Source: Polynucleobacter hirudinilacicola
GTDB lineage: Bacteria; Pseudomonadota; Gammaproteobacteria; Burkholderiales; Burkholderiaceae
DNA: 64,000 nucleotides
Reading direction: 5' to 3'
Assembly (NCBI RefSeq): GCF_002192535.1
Contig: NZ_NAIA01000001.1
Location: 371,333 to 435,332 of the forward strand
Part shown: positions 8,348-21,440 of the stretch, piece by piece
Layout of the letters: each line of letters opens with the position of its first letter
Numbering within the stretch: the stretch's first letter is position 1
Made by a program: the position numbers and the translations under genes
Notes under the pieces: model-generated
Seen by the model: only the letters and a program-made list of their open reading frames with translations
Told to the model about the DNA's origin: nothing
Database searches by the model: none

Positions 8348-9118
8348 ATGGCAAAAATATTCTGTATCGCAAATCAAAAAGGCGGTGTTGGCAAGACCAC
8401 CACCGCTGTAAATTTGGCCGCCGGCCTAGCTGGACTTCGGCAGCGAGTGTTATTAGTAGATTTGGATCCGCAAGGTAATGCCACCATGGGCTCTGGGATT
8501 GAGAAGGCGGATTTAAACAACAGCATTTACCAAGTTTTAATTGGCTTGGCCTCCGTAAAAGATTGCGCTCAACGTTGTGAGAGTTCTGCTTATGACGTGT
8601 TGCCTGCAAATCGTGATTTAGCTGGTGCAGAAATTGAATTAGTAGATATTGATGCGCGTGAATCTCGCTTGAAAAATGCGTTAGCTGCAGTGGCAAATGA
8701 TTACGATTTTATTTTGATCGATTGTCCGCCTGCGTTGTCATTGTTAACGCTCAATGGATTGTGCGCGGCAAATGGCGTCATCGTACCAATGCAGTGTGAA
8801 TATTTTGCACTGGAGGGTTTGTCGGATTTAGTAAACACCATTAAGCAAGTGCATGCAAATTTAAATCCTGATTTAGTGATCATTGGTTTATTGCGCGTGA
8901 TGTTTGATGCGCGTATGACGCTGCAACAACAAGTTTCCGATCAGCTCTTAGAGCACTTTGGAGATAAAGTATTTAAGACAATTATCCCGCGCAATGTACG
9001 CCTGGCCGAAGCCCCGTCTTACGGGCTTCCTGGCGTTGCATTTGATAAGTCATCGCGTGGTGCAAAAGCCTATTTAGAGTTTGGTGCGGAGATGGTTGAG
9101 CGCATCAAGCACATGTAA
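8348..9118 (+). CDS. parA: Chromosome partitioning ATPase ParA (Soj family)
   Basis: Deviant Walker-type ATPase that binds the nucleoid and moves ParB-parS complexes. It is 256 aa. The deviant Walker A loop KGGVGKTT is at residues 11-18 with its signature Lys, followed by VDLDPQGNAT (A') near 39-48 and Walker B LIDCPPAL near 119. It lacks the N-terminal helix-turn-helix of plasmid type-Ia ParA, as expected of a chromosomal Soj. parB follows after 22 bases and two parS sites lie upstream. Confidence 0.96.
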   Translation: MAKIFCIANQKGGVGKTTTAVNLAAGLAGLRQRVLLVDLDPQGNATMGSGIEKADLNNSIYQVLIGLASVKDCAQRCESSAYDVLPANRDLAGAEIELVDIDARESRLKNALAAVANDYDFILIDCPPALSLLTLNGLCAANGVIVPMQCEYFALEGLSDLVNTIKQVHANLNPDLVIIGLLRVMFDARMTLQQQVSDQLLEHFGDKVFKTIIPRNVRLAEAPSYGLPGVAFDKSSRGAKAYLEFGAEMVERIKHM

Positions 9119-9140
9119 TTTTTTTAGAAGATAAAACACC

Positions 9141-10034
9141 ATGGTTGCAATTAAGAAAAAAGGTTTGGGTAGAGGGCTAGAGGCGTTGCTCGGAGAGAAA
9201 AGTTCTCAAGCAAATTCAACAGCAGAAATTAATCGTTTGCCATTGACTGCATTGCAGGCCGGCAAATATCAACCTCGTCAAAAAATGGAAGCTGGTGGTT
9301 TGCAAGAATTAGCAGAGAGCATTCGTGAACAAGGCGTGATGCAACCGCTATTGGTTAGACTTGTATCACCAGGAAAGTACGAAATCATCGCCGGCGAACG
9401 ACGCTTTCGTGCAGCCACAATTGCTGGTCTAAAAGAAGTGCCAGTTTTGGTTTCTAGCGCAGATGATCAAGCAGCAGCAGCAATGGCTTTGGTTGAGAAC
9501 ATGCAGCGGGAAGATTTAAACCCCCTTGAAGAGTCACAAGGCCTGGCGAGATTGATCGAAGAGTTTGGCTTTACACATGAACAGGCCGCAAAAGCGGTAG
9601 GAAAGTCCCGAAGCGCCATTACCAACCTATTGCGCCTGGCCCAACTCGCAAAACCTGTCCAGGCAATGCTTCTGGCGGGCGATATCGATATGGGCCATGC
9701 TCGCGCCCTATTGCCCCTCCCTGGGGCTAGCCAGGTTGCTTTGGCCCAAAGAATTGCCGCACAAGGTTTGTCTGTTCGTGAAGCGGAAAAAATGTCAGCA
9801 GCTTTAGCAATTGCCGGGGGCCAGATTGGTGACAAAAAGTCTAAAAGTAAGACTAGCGCCACTTCGCCAAGTCGCGACCCTGATATGCGTCGGCTATCTC
9901 AAGAAATCGCTGATTTAATTGGCTTAAACGTCGAATTTAAGTTCAAAGGCAAGGGCGGCGAGCTCCGCATTGGCTTTAGTCAGTTTGATGAGCTTGATTC
10001 CTTATTAAAAAAGTTGGGTATTGCGGCTGATTAG
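9141..10034 (+). CDS. parB: Chromosome partitioning protein ParB (Spo0J family)
   Basis: CTP-dependent clamp that loads at parS and spreads along DNA, stimulating ParA. It is 297 aa. The N-terminal [11 protein letters not shown] is the ParA-contact segment, GERRFRAA at 85-92 is the CTP-binding box, a helix-turn-helix around 146-165 ([19 protein letters not shown]) recognises parS, and the C-terminal segment is the dimerisation domain. It stands between parA and the ATP synthase genes with a 22-base gap on each side. Confidence 0.96.
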   Translation: MVAIKKKGLGRGLEALLGEKSSQANSTAEINRLPLTALQAGKYQPRQKMEAGGLQELAESIREQGVMQPLLVRLVSPGKYEIIAGERRFRAATIAGLKEVPVLVSSADDQAAAAMALVENMQREDLNPLEESQGLARLIEEFGFTHEQAAKAVGKSRSAITNLLRLAQLAKPVQAMLLAGDIDMGHARALLPLPGASQVALAQRIAAQGLSVREAEKMSAALAIAGGQIGDKKSKSKTSATSPSRDPDMRRLSQEIADLIGLNVEFKFKGKGGELRIGFSQFDELDSLLKKLGIAAD

Positions 10035-10056
10035 TGGCCAATGAGAAATCAATTTT

Positions 10057-10545
10057 GTGAATAAAAACCACCCAACTAGCGCTCATCAATGGGATGAAAT
10101 CGAGGAAGACTCCTTTAAAACTCTCAGCAAAGACGAGATGGATGCCTTGCGCAAAGCAAAACCGCGCAATTTTGCTTCAATCAACTCATGGTGGGTTGTT
10201 CTAAGTCAGGTTGTGATCACACTAGTAATTGCTGGTGTCTGCTATGTTTTTTCAAGTCTGGCTGACAAAAGCGTTTATACTTATTCGGCTTTAGTAGGCG
10301 GTTTGATTGGATTTTTGCCTTCCGCGTTGTTTTTGATGCGCATAGAGGCGGCAAAAAAGAGTGTCAAATCTAGCCCCGGCGGCTTTTTGGCGGCAGTGGT
10401 TTCTGGTGAATTTATCAAAATCCTAGCAACTATCGTTTTGTTCATAGGCTTTGCCCTAAAGCAGCCTGATTTGAAATGGATCCCGTTGCTTGTTACTTAT
10501 TTGGCTACCCTCAAGTGTTACTTGTTGGCGTGGTTTTGGAAGTAA
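10057..10545 (+). CDS. atpI: ATP synthase subunit I (AtpI-like membrane protein)
   Basis: Small membrane protein, 162 aa, with a charged cytoplasmic N-terminus and about four hydrophobic helices beginning near residue 47. It precedes atpB, the standard place for atpI, which is thought to help c-ring assembly or Mg2+ supply in other bacteria. The start is GTG 10057. Sequence conservation in this family is low, so the call rests on position, size and membrane topology. Confidence 0.8.
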   Translation: MNKNHPTSAHQWDEIEEDSFKTLSKDEMDALRKAKPRNFASINSWWVVLSQVVITLVIAGVCYVFSSLADKSVYTYSALVGGLIGFLPSALFLMRIEAAKKSVKSSPGGFLAAVVSGEFIKILATIVLFIGFALKQPDLKWIPLLVTYLATLKCYLLAWFWK

Positions 10546-10576
10546 CAAGAAGCAAATAAACAAGGACAAGTAATAG

Positions 10577-11467
<891 letters not shown>

Positions 11468-11482
11468 CTTTTTTATTTTTAA

Positions 11483-11776
<294 letters not shown>

Positions 11777-11787
11777 TTGTTTTGGCG

Positions 11788-11809
11788 TGGATGACCAGAA
11801 GGTCATCCA
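11788..11809 (+). promoter_or_regulatory. Stable RNA hairpin between atpE and atpF
   Basis: TGGATGACC (11788-11796) and GGTCATCCA (11801-11809) form a perfect 9-bp stem with an AGAA loop. No T-run follows, so it is not an intrinsic terminator. Its place directly behind atpE suggests protection or processing of the mRNA so that subunit c can be made in excess over its neighbours. Confidence 0.6.
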
Positions 11810-11839
11810 ACCGTTCTCAACAATACTGAAAGGAATATC

Positions 11840-12310
11840 GTGAATCTGAACGCGACCCTATTCGCGCAAATGATCGTCTTCTTCGTCTTATGGTGGGTTG
11901 TTGCACGCTTCGTGTGGCCACCGCTGGTTAAGGCGCTAGATGAGCGTTCAACCAAAATTGCTGATGGTTTGGCTGCCGCCGAGCGTGGAAAAGAAGAATT
12001 GGCACTTGCAAACAATGCTGCTGAATTAGAGCTCTCAAAAGCACGTCAAGAAGGCGTGCTGCGTGTAGCCGAGGCAGAAAAGCGCGCACAAATGTCGGCC
12101 GATGAAATCCGTGCAAATGCACAAGCTGAAGCCACCCGCATTATTTCTCAAGCAAAAGAAGATGCAGACCAACAAGTAACACGCGCTCGCGAAGTTTTGC
12201 GCGCGGAAGTTGCTGTATTGGCTGTTAAAGGCGCTGAGCAAATTTTGCGTCGGGAAGTAGATGCTAAAGCTCACGGCGCATTGCTTGATCAACTCAAGGC
12301 AGAGCTTTGA
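11840..12310 (+). CDS. atpF: F1Fo ATP synthase subunit b
   Basis: Peripheral stalk subunit, 156 aa, with one N-terminal membrane helix (about residues 5-25, with [14 protein letters not shown]) and a long charged coiled coil that contacts subunit delta. The start is GTG 11840, with AGGAA just upstream. The stop is followed within one base by the atpH ATG. Confidence 0.96.
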   Translation: MNLNATLFAQMIVFFVLWWVVARFVWPPLVKALDERSTKIADGLAAAERGKEELALANNAAELELSKARQEGVLRVAEAEKRAQMSADEIRANAQAEATRIISQAKEDADQQVTRAREVLRAEVAVLAVKGAEQILRREVDAKAHGALLDQLKAEL

Positions 12311-12311
12311 T

Positions 12312-12848
12312 ATGGCTGAGTTAGCCACGATTGCTCGCCCCTATGCTGAAGCGCTTTTTCAAAGCGCTAAGCCTGCTGAACTTGCTTCAATGTTGGAGCA
12401 GCTCAACGAGTTGGCTCAGCTTGCTGCGCTCCCTGAGGTTGCTGGTTTATCCAATAACCCAAAAGTTTCTGCAGAAGATTTGACTAAGCTTTTAACCGGC
12501 ATGGTGAAGACTAAGTTAGATGGAAAAGTAGCGAGCTTTTTAAGTCTTGTGAATCAAAGCCATCGCTTAGCAGCCATCCCTGAAATTGCAAGTCAATTTG
12601 AGGCGATGAAGAATAAGAGCGAAGGTGCAGCAGAAGTAATGATTACCAGCGCATTCCCTATCGAAGGAAGCGCATTAAATGATTTGTTGTCAAGTTTGAA
12701 GAAGCGCTTTGGGGGTAAAGATTTGCGCCCTACTATTCAGATTGATCCAACCTTGATTGGCGGTGTTCGCGTTCAAGTTGGTGACGAAGTAATGGATAGT
12801 TCCGTAAAGGCACGGTTAGCTCAAATGCAAGCAAGTCTTGGCGCATAA
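12312..12848 (+). CDS. atpH: F1Fo ATP synthase subunit delta
   Basis: F1-stalk connector, 178 aa, starting MAELATIARPYAEALF. The open frame continues upstream into atpF, but ATG 12312 right after the atpF stop gives the normal subunit length and the conserved N-terminus. The C-terminal GGVRVQVGDEVMDSSVKARL is the family signature. Confidence 0.96.
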   Translation: MAELATIARPYAEALFQSAKPAELASMLEQLNELAQLAALPEVAGLSNNPKVSAEDLTKLLTGMVKTKLDGKVASFLSLVNQSHRLAAIPEIASQFEAMKNKSEGAAEVMITSAFPIEGSALNDLLSSLKKRFGGKDLRPTIQIDPTLIGGVRVQVGDEVMDSSVKARLAQMQASLGA

Positions 12849-12893
12849 GTTATCCCTATTAAGAACATACGAAATAAGACCCAGGAGTAAGTA

Positions 12894-14435
<1,542 letters not shown>

Positions 14436-14452
14436 GAGGGCTCGCATAAATC

Positions 14453-15322
14453 ATGGCAAGCACAAAAGAGATACGATCAAAGATCAAGAGCGTGCAAAAC
14501 ACGCGCAAGATCACGAAGGCAATGGAAATGGTCGCCGCATCCAAGATGCGTCGCGCCCAGGAGCGCATGCGTAATGCGCGCCCTTATGCTGAAAAAATTC
14601 GTGAAATTGTTGCCAACCTTTCTAAGGCTAACCCCGAGTTCCGCCCTGCTTACATGGCAACTCGTGAGGTTAAGAAGGCTGGCACTATTTTGGTTACAAC
14701 AGATAAAGGCTTGTGCGGCGGTTTAAATACTAACGTCTTGCGTTTGATTGCTAACCAAGTGCGCGATTTGCAGGAAAAAAATATTGAGATTGCGTACACC
14801 GCAATTGGCTCAAAAGGCCTGCAATTTTTGAATCGCTCAAAAGCAAAACTGATTTCTCAAACCATTCAAATTGGTGATACACCGCATTTGGATGTGTTGA
14901 TTGGCGCAATCACTGCCCAATTAGAAGCGTTTGAGCGTGGCGAGATTGATGCTGTTTATTTGGCATATACCCGCTTTGTTAATGCAATGAAACAAGAGCC
15001 TGTTTTGGAAAAGCTCTTGCCTTTGGAGCCAGCTGATCTGACTCCCGAAGACAAAGCAGGCCCATCTTGGGATTACATCTACGAACCTGACGCAGAGTCC
15101 ATTTTGAATGGCTTATTAAAGCGTTATGTTGAAGCAATGATTTATCAAGCTGTTGCTGAAAATATGGCTTCTGAGCAATCTGCTCGAATGGTCTCAATGA
15201 AGGCCGCTTCAGATAACGCAAAGAACGTGATCGGCGAATTGCAATTGGATTACAACAAAACACGACAAGCTGCTATTACCAAAGAGTTGTCTGAAATTGT
15301 TGGTGGAGCGGCTGCTGTTTAA
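14453..15322 (+). CDS. atpG: F1Fo ATP synthase subunit gamma
   Basis: Central rotor shaft of F1, 289 aa. The N-terminal helix with [20 protein letters not shown] and the C-terminal helix ending [20 protein letters not shown] are the paired coiled coil that rotates inside the alpha/beta hexamer. It starts 17 bases after atpA. Confidence 0.97.
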   Translation: MASTKEIRSKIKSVQNTRKITKAMEMVAASKMRRAQERMRNARPYAEKIREIVANLSKANPEFRPAYMATREVKKAGTILVTTDKGLCGGLNTNVLRLIANQVRDLQEKNIEIAYTAIGSKGLQFLNRSKAKLISQTIQIGDTPHLDVLIGAITAQLEAFERGEIDAVYLAYTRFVNAMKQEPVLEKLLPLEPADLTPEDKAGPSWDYIYEPDAESILNGLLKRYVEAMIYQAVAENMASEQSARMVSMKAASDNAKNVIGELQLDYNKTRQAAITKELSEIVGGAAAV

Positions 15323-15337
15323 GCGGTCAGCATTTAG

Positions 15338-16777
<1,440 letters not shown>

Positions 16778-16798
16778 TCGCTTTCATCTAGGGAAATT

Positions 16799-17215
16799 AT
16801 GTCAAACATACATGTCGACGTAGTTAGTGCCGAGCAGTCCATTTTCAGTGGAGAGGCTAAGTTTGTGGCCCTTCCAGGCGAAGGTGGTGAGCTCGGTATC
16901 TTGCATGGCCACACCCCATTAATTACACGCATTCGTCCAGGGTCTGTTCGTATTGAAAAGGCAGATGGCGATGAAGAATTCGTGTTTGTTGCTGGTGGTT
17001 ACTTAGAAGTACAGCCAGATCGTGTCACCGTATTAGCGGATACCGCTATTCGTGGTCACGATCTTGATGAAGCAAAAGCCATCGAAGCTAAGAAACGTGC
17101 AGAAGAAGCAATGCAAAACCGTGGCACTGACTTTGATTTGGCTTTGGCCCAATCTGAGTTTGCTATGGCTGCTGCACAGTTGGCTGCTATTGCTCGCTTC
17201 CGTCGTAAGAAGTAA
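16799..17215 (+). CDS. atpC: F1Fo ATP synthase subunit epsilon
   Basis: Rotor foot and inhibitor subunit, 138 aa, with the N-terminal beta-sandwich ([20 protein letters not shown]) and a C-terminal two-helix tail rich in Ala, Glu and Lys. It ends the ATP synthase genes. No terminator follows, and hemE begins about 20 bases later. Confidence 0.96.
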   Translation: MSNIHVDVVSAEQSIFSGEAKFVALPGEGGELGILHGHTPLITRIRPGSVRIEKADGDEEFVFVAGGYLEVQPDRVTVLADTAIRGHDLDEAKAIEAKKRAEEAMQNRGTDFDLALAQSEFAMAAAQLAAIARFRRKK

Positions 17216-17234
17216 TTACCGGTCGGTCAGCCCC

Positions 17235-18344
17235 TTGCTGCTAAATGATCGGTTCTTAAAAGCCTGCTTGGGCGAAGCGGTTGATCAAACGCCGCTTTGG
17301 CTCATGCGTCAGGCCGGCCGATATCTCCCTGAATACAATGCAACTCGCGCTAAAGCTGGAAGCTTTCTCGGACTCGCAAAAAATCCTACATATGCTACTG
17401 AAGTAACCCTTCAGCCACTGGATCGCTATCCACTAGATGCGGCTATTTTATTTTCTGATATTTTGACCATCCCAGATGCGATGGGATTAGGCCTCAAATT
17501 TACTGGCGGTGAAGGCCCAAGCTTTGATCACCCTCTTCGCACCGAAGAAGCGGTTAAAAAATTGCGCGTCGCCGATATGGGCGAACTGAAGTATGTATTT
17601 GATGCTGTTTCTGAAATTCGTAAAGCACTTAGTCAAGACGGTAAGCAGCGCGTACCTTTGATTGGCTTCTCTGGAAGCCCATGGACATTGGCTTGCTACA
17701 TGATTGATGGTTCTGGCTCCGATGATTTCCGTCATGCTAAAACCATGATGTTTAGTCGTCCTGATTTGTTGCAACATATCTTGGATATCAACGCTCAATC
17801 GGTTGCTGCATATTTAACTGAACAAGTAAAAGCTGGCGCACAAGCGTTAATGATTTTTGATACCTGGGGTGGGATGTTGCCTGATGGTTGGTATCAGCAA
17901 ATGTCTTTGGCATCGATGCAAAAAGTGATTTCCCTGTTGCCACGGGAACATGAAGGCAGAAAAATTCCGATCATTATGTTTACCAAGGGCGGCGCAATTT
18001 GGTTAAATGATATGGCGCATGCGGGGGCTGATGTCATTGCAATTGATTGGACGATCTCGCTGAGCCGTGCTCGCAAGCAACTGCTCGCATTGAACAAGCC
18101 TTTGGCGTTACAAGGCAACTTAGACCCTCTAATTCTGTTCTCTGAGCCAAAACAGATTGCAGAGCAAGCCAACCTCCTTCTAGAAGATTTGGCAGGCGCC
18201 CCGGCCCTTAAGCCAGGTCTGCACCCTCTAGATGGACATATCTTCAACTTAGGTCACGGAATCTCCCAATTTACGCCCCCTGAAAGCGTAAGCGCATTGA
18301 CAGAAACCGTAATTCAGCGCTCAAGAGTTCTTAGGTCAAAGTAA
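17235..18344 (+). CDS. hemE: Uroporphyrinogen decarboxylase
   Basis: Decarboxylates the four acetate groups of uroporphyrinogen III to give coproporphyrinogen III in heme synthesis. The signature [13 protein letters not shown] lies near the N-terminus, and [16 protein letters not shown] and IFDTWGG are further family motifs. The open frame runs back into atpC, but homology starts only at [13 protein letters not shown]. No ATG or GTG lies in frame there, so TTG 17235 (369 aa) is the best candidate, without a clear Shine-Dalgarno sequence. It may rely on coupling to atpC, 20 bases upstream. The gene itself is certain and only the start is doubtful. Confidence 0.93.
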   Translation: MLLNDRFLKACLGEAVDQTPLWLMRQAGRYLPEYNATRAKAGSFLGLAKNPTYATEVTLQPLDRYPLDAAILFSDILTIPDAMGLGLKFTGGEGPSFDHPLRTEEAVKKLRVADMGELKYVFDAVSEIRKALSQDGKQRVPLIGFSGSPWTLACYMIDGSGSDDFRHAKTMMFSRPDLLQHILDINAQSVAAYLTEQVKAGAQALMIFDTWGGMLPDGWYQQMSLASMQKVISLLPREHEGRKIPIIMFTKGGAIWLNDMAHAGADVIAIDWTISLSRARKQLLALNKPLALQGNLDPLILFSEPKQIAEQANLLLEDLAGAPALKPGLHPLDGHIFNLGHGISQFTPPESVSALTETVIQRSRVLRSK

Positions 18345-18389
18345 TAATCCTGAGTACTTGCTAACTTAAGCTTGGAATTTTGATAAAAG

Positions 18390-18585
18390 TTATGCACAGA
18401 TCAGTGCAAATTTCAAAATTCATGAAGATTCCGTATAAAGATAAACATTAACTTCCAGAGTTTATCCTAAACCATTGATTTATATATATTTATAATAAAA
18501 AGCTCAAAAATAGTGCAAATCTAGATAGCTGGTAAATTGGCTTATAAATCAGAATCATTGGATGATATCCACAGACTTATCCACA
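18390..18585. promoter_or_regulatory. DnaA-box cluster with AT-rich tract (possible origin element or priA control region)
   Basis: Between hemE and priA there are two exact TTATNCACA DnaA boxes (TTATGCACA at 18390-18398 and TTATCCACA at 18577-18585). A one-mismatch box, ATATCCACA (18565-18573), lies 12 bases before the last, and a weak TTATCCTAA is at 18462-18470. An uninterrupted run of 24 A/T bases lies at 18478-18501, and AGTGCAAAT is repeated at 18403-18411 and 18512-18520. This resembles an origin layout, but the nearest boxes are also only 27-47 bases from the priA start and could be regulatory. Confidence 0.5.
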
Positions 18586-18611
18586 GGTAAAACGAAAGAT
18601 TGAAGTAAATA

Positions 18612-20745
18612 ATGGCTCCACCCATCGTGGTTCAGGTAGTTGTTGATAAGCCCTTGGCGCAGGGCTTTGATTACTTATGGGATTCTGAAAAGTTAGGGGC
18701 AGCTCCACAAGTAGGACGGTTGGTAGAGGTACCGTTTGGGCGCTCAAGTTTGGTCGGACTTGTAATAAAAGTTAGTGCACACTCTGATTTTGAAATTGAC
18801 AAACTAAAGTCAGTCACCAAGTTAGCTCCATTACCTGCTTTCGAGCCAGCAGCCCTGAGATTGATTAATTTTGCAAGCCAGTATTACATCCATGCGCTTG
18901 GAGAAACCATCATTCCAACAATTCCACAGATGTGGAAAAAGCCTGAGAATTGGGAAAAAATACCCACAAAACTCATTGCTTCAGCGGAGAAGAAAAAGAA
19001 AAAAAGTACTGGAAGAGAAAAGCGAAGGATTGATTAGCGAAGCAGAATTAAATGCAGAACAAAAACAGGCGCTAGAAAAAATTCGCCAAGGCAGCAGAGG
19101 AAAAAATGAATTTAAAGTCATGCTGCTTCAGGGCCAAACAGGCAGTGGAAAGACTGCAGTCTTTTTGAATTGGTTAAGAGAGGCACTGAGTGATGAAACT
19201 GCGCAGGTACTATTGCTTGTGCCTGAAATTAATTTAACCCCACAGCTTGAGCGAAGAGTGCGGGCCTATTTTCCGGAAAAGAAAATGGTGGTACTTCACA
19301 GTGGAGTAACCGAGAAAGAAAGAGGCATTGCTTGGTTCGAGGCAATGACTGGTAAAGCACAAATTATTCTGGGAACCAGATTAGCAGCACTGACCCCACT
19401 CCCAAATTTGCGCGCAATCGTTGTAGATGAAGAGCATGACCCATCTTATAAGCAACAAGATGGTATTCGCTACTCAGCGCGAGACCTTGCCATTTGGCGT
19501 GCGCATGATGTGAAGCTACCAATACTGCTTTCATCCGCCACGCCCTCTTTAGAAACATGGACGGCAGCAAAAGCTGGGCGTTATGAGTACATTCGATTAG
19601 ATCAGAGGGCACAAGGCGCAAGCTTGCCTAGAGTCCATCTCATCAATACCCGCGACCCCCAAAATCAATATAGCCCTGGCGACCCTGGTAAGCCTAAAGA
19701 TAAAAGTCCCATTACTAAGACATTAGCGAATGCAATTAGTAAAAATTTAGAAGATAAAAAACAAAGCTTAGTTTTAATAAACCGCAGGGGATATGCCCCA
19801 GTATTAAGTTGCAACGCTTGCACGTGGCTTTCTAAATGTCAGCAGTGCAGCTCTTACATGGTGGTCCATAAAGCGGGCGCGCTGACAAAAAAATCTGTTC
19901 TAAGTTGTCATCATTGCGGTCTGGTAAAGCCTATTCCAAGTCATTGCCCGGATTGTGGCAATGCCGATCTAAAAACGCTGGGGCAAGGCACGCAAAAGAT
20001 TGAAGATGCCATTGAGGAAATGTGGCCTGCGGCAAGAGTGCTGCGAGTCGACACCGATGCTAGTAGGGGTAGCAAGGGAACAGAAGAGCTGTTTCAAGAG
20101 ATCCACCAAGGCAAGGTGGATATCGTTGTTGGCACACAAATGATCGCCAAGGGACATGACTATCAAAATATTGGGCTTGTCGGCGTATTGGATGCAGATG
20201 GAAGATTGTTTTCTCAAGACTTTAGGGCTGCAGAAAGGCTTTTTGCACAATTGGTGCAAGTAGCTGGTCGTGCGGGACGCTCTGGCAAAGAGGGCCAAGC
20301 CAGTGGAGACATTTATATCGAGACCCAATATCCTGAGGCTGCAGTATTTCAGTATTTGCTGCGACATGATGTAGATGGATTTTTATCTCACACTACTCAT
20401 GAGAGACAGGAGGCTGGACTCCCACCATTTTCACATCAGGCTTTAGTGCACGCTGAGGCAAAAAGCCTGGATAAAGCAATTCAATTTTTAAGTGCTCTTA
20501 AGGGGAAATTAAAGTCCCAGGGCTTTATATCTGATGGGCTTCGAACCTATGATCCTGTTCCAAAAGCAGTCATGCGGGTTGCAGGCACTGAGCGCGCACA
20601 ACTCTTGATCGAAGCTGATAGTCGCAAACAGTTGCAAGAAGTTTTGGAGGCAGTTGATCGAGAATTACGGGCCAATTCTCAAGGGCGCATCAGTAAAACA
20701 ACTCGTGTACGCTGGCTAATTGAGCGCGATCCAATCGCGATTTAA
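18612..20745 (+). pseudogene. priA: Primosomal replication-restart helicase PriA, split by a +1 frameshift
   Basis: PriA recognises stalled forks and reloads the replicative helicase. The first frame from ATG 18612 encodes the 3'-DNA-binding domain (141 codons, stop at 19035-19037). The rest continues in the next frame after an A7 run at 18999-19005. Removing one A joins AEKKKKK to VLEEKSEGLISEAELN and restores a protein of about 710 aa. The downstream part is intact: Walker A GQTGSGKT, DEEHD, SATPSLET, paired CxxC zinc motifs (CNAC, CQQC, CHHC, CPDC) and QVAGRAGR. The break may be real, an assembly error in the homopolymer, or bypassed by slippage. No convincing restart site precedes the helicase part. 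Confidence 0.85.
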
Positions 20746-20752
20746 TTTTTGC

Positions 20753-21145
20753 TTAGGCGCCAGCTGTGGTGCTGTATTGATTGATATCCATCAATTGATC
20801 AAGCTCAGATGCGAGGCTATCTTCTGAAATTGGTTTGATTTTGAATAGCCAAACGCCATAAGGCTTTTCATTCACTATTTCAGGAGATGAATCCACTACT
20901 TCATTGAGGGCAACAATTTCGCCGCTCACAGGAGCATGGATGTCACTTGCCGCTTTGACAGACTCAATCACAGCAATTGCTTCACCCTGCTTGACCTGCT
21001 GACCCATTGCAGGGGCTTGAAAAAACATGACGTCACCCAAAGCCTCTTGTGCATGATTGCTAATTCCAACCCACACGAGGCCATCACTTTCGACGTCGGC
21101 CCACTCATGAGTCTGTGCAAATTTGAATGTATCTCGGCTATTCAT
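20753..21145 (-). CDS. gcvH: Glycine cleavage system H protein
   Basis: Lipoyl carrier that shuttles the aminomethyl group between the P and T proteins, 130 aa. The lipoylated Lys is K64 in ESVKAASD, and the N-terminal THEW and C-terminal NEKPYGVWLFKI motifs fit GcvH. No gcvT or gcvP is next to it, which is unusual because gcvTHP is normally an operon. The upstream neighbour on the same strand is a small CxxC protein. It converges with priA with a 7-base gap. I see no glycine riboswitch in front of it. Confidence 0.93.
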   Translation of the reverse strand: MNSRDTFKFAQTHEWADVESDGLVWVGISNHAQEALGDVMFFQAPAMGQQVKQGEAIAVIESVKAASDIHAPVSGEIVALNEVVDSSPEIVNEKPYGVWLFKIKPISEDSLASELDQLMDINQYSTTAGA

Positions 21146-21212
21146 TGTCAGCGTTTTATTTGGGATTGAATTTCGATCCCATGGGAGCGATGGCCTTGAC
21201 CATCACGGGGAA

Positions 21213-21398
21213 TTAGGTTTTAGCAGAACCGGTACGGTGTGTACGGTTGTATAGGCAGCTGGCGCAAATCCAGCGTTGCTTACGATTGCTTGTCGGAATC
21301 CATGTGCCACCCTCAAGTCGTTTTTCGCGACTGCAAGAAGAGCAAAATTTAAGGCTCTGAGAGGTATCTTGGGTAGCAGCTGGAGTAGAGGTAGTCAT
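21213..21398 (-). CDS. Small two-CxxC (zinc-ribbon-like) protein of unknown function
   Basis: A 61-aa protein from ATG 21398 (a TTG two codons upstream is also in frame). It has a Ser/Thr-rich N-terminus, then KFCSSC and, 24 residues further on, ICASC, followed by a basic tail. The two CxxC pairs are spaced as in a treble-clef or zinc ribbon, which suggests a Zn-binding structural or nucleic-acid-binding protein. I do not recognise the family. It lies between the desaturase and gcvH on the same strand. Confidence 0.6.
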   Translation of the reverse strand: MTTSTPAATQDTSQSLKFCSSCSREKRLEGGTWIPTSNRKQRWICASCLYNRTHRTGSAKT

Positions 21399-21440
21399 GG
21401 GCAATCCGGGTAAGGCAAATCTTTATACAGAAGATCTATT

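Noticed and set aside
17052-17234. An upstream extension of hemE overlapping atpC by about 160 bases
   Set aside because: The extension is a shadow of the atpC coding sequence and has no similarity to HemE. Homology begins only after the atpC stop.
18871-18998. ATG 18871 as the start of an independent helicase gene
   Set aside because: The first 43 codons are out-of-frame translation of the PriA N-terminal domain. The helicase homology begins only after the A7 run, so this is a frameshifted priA, not a separate gene.
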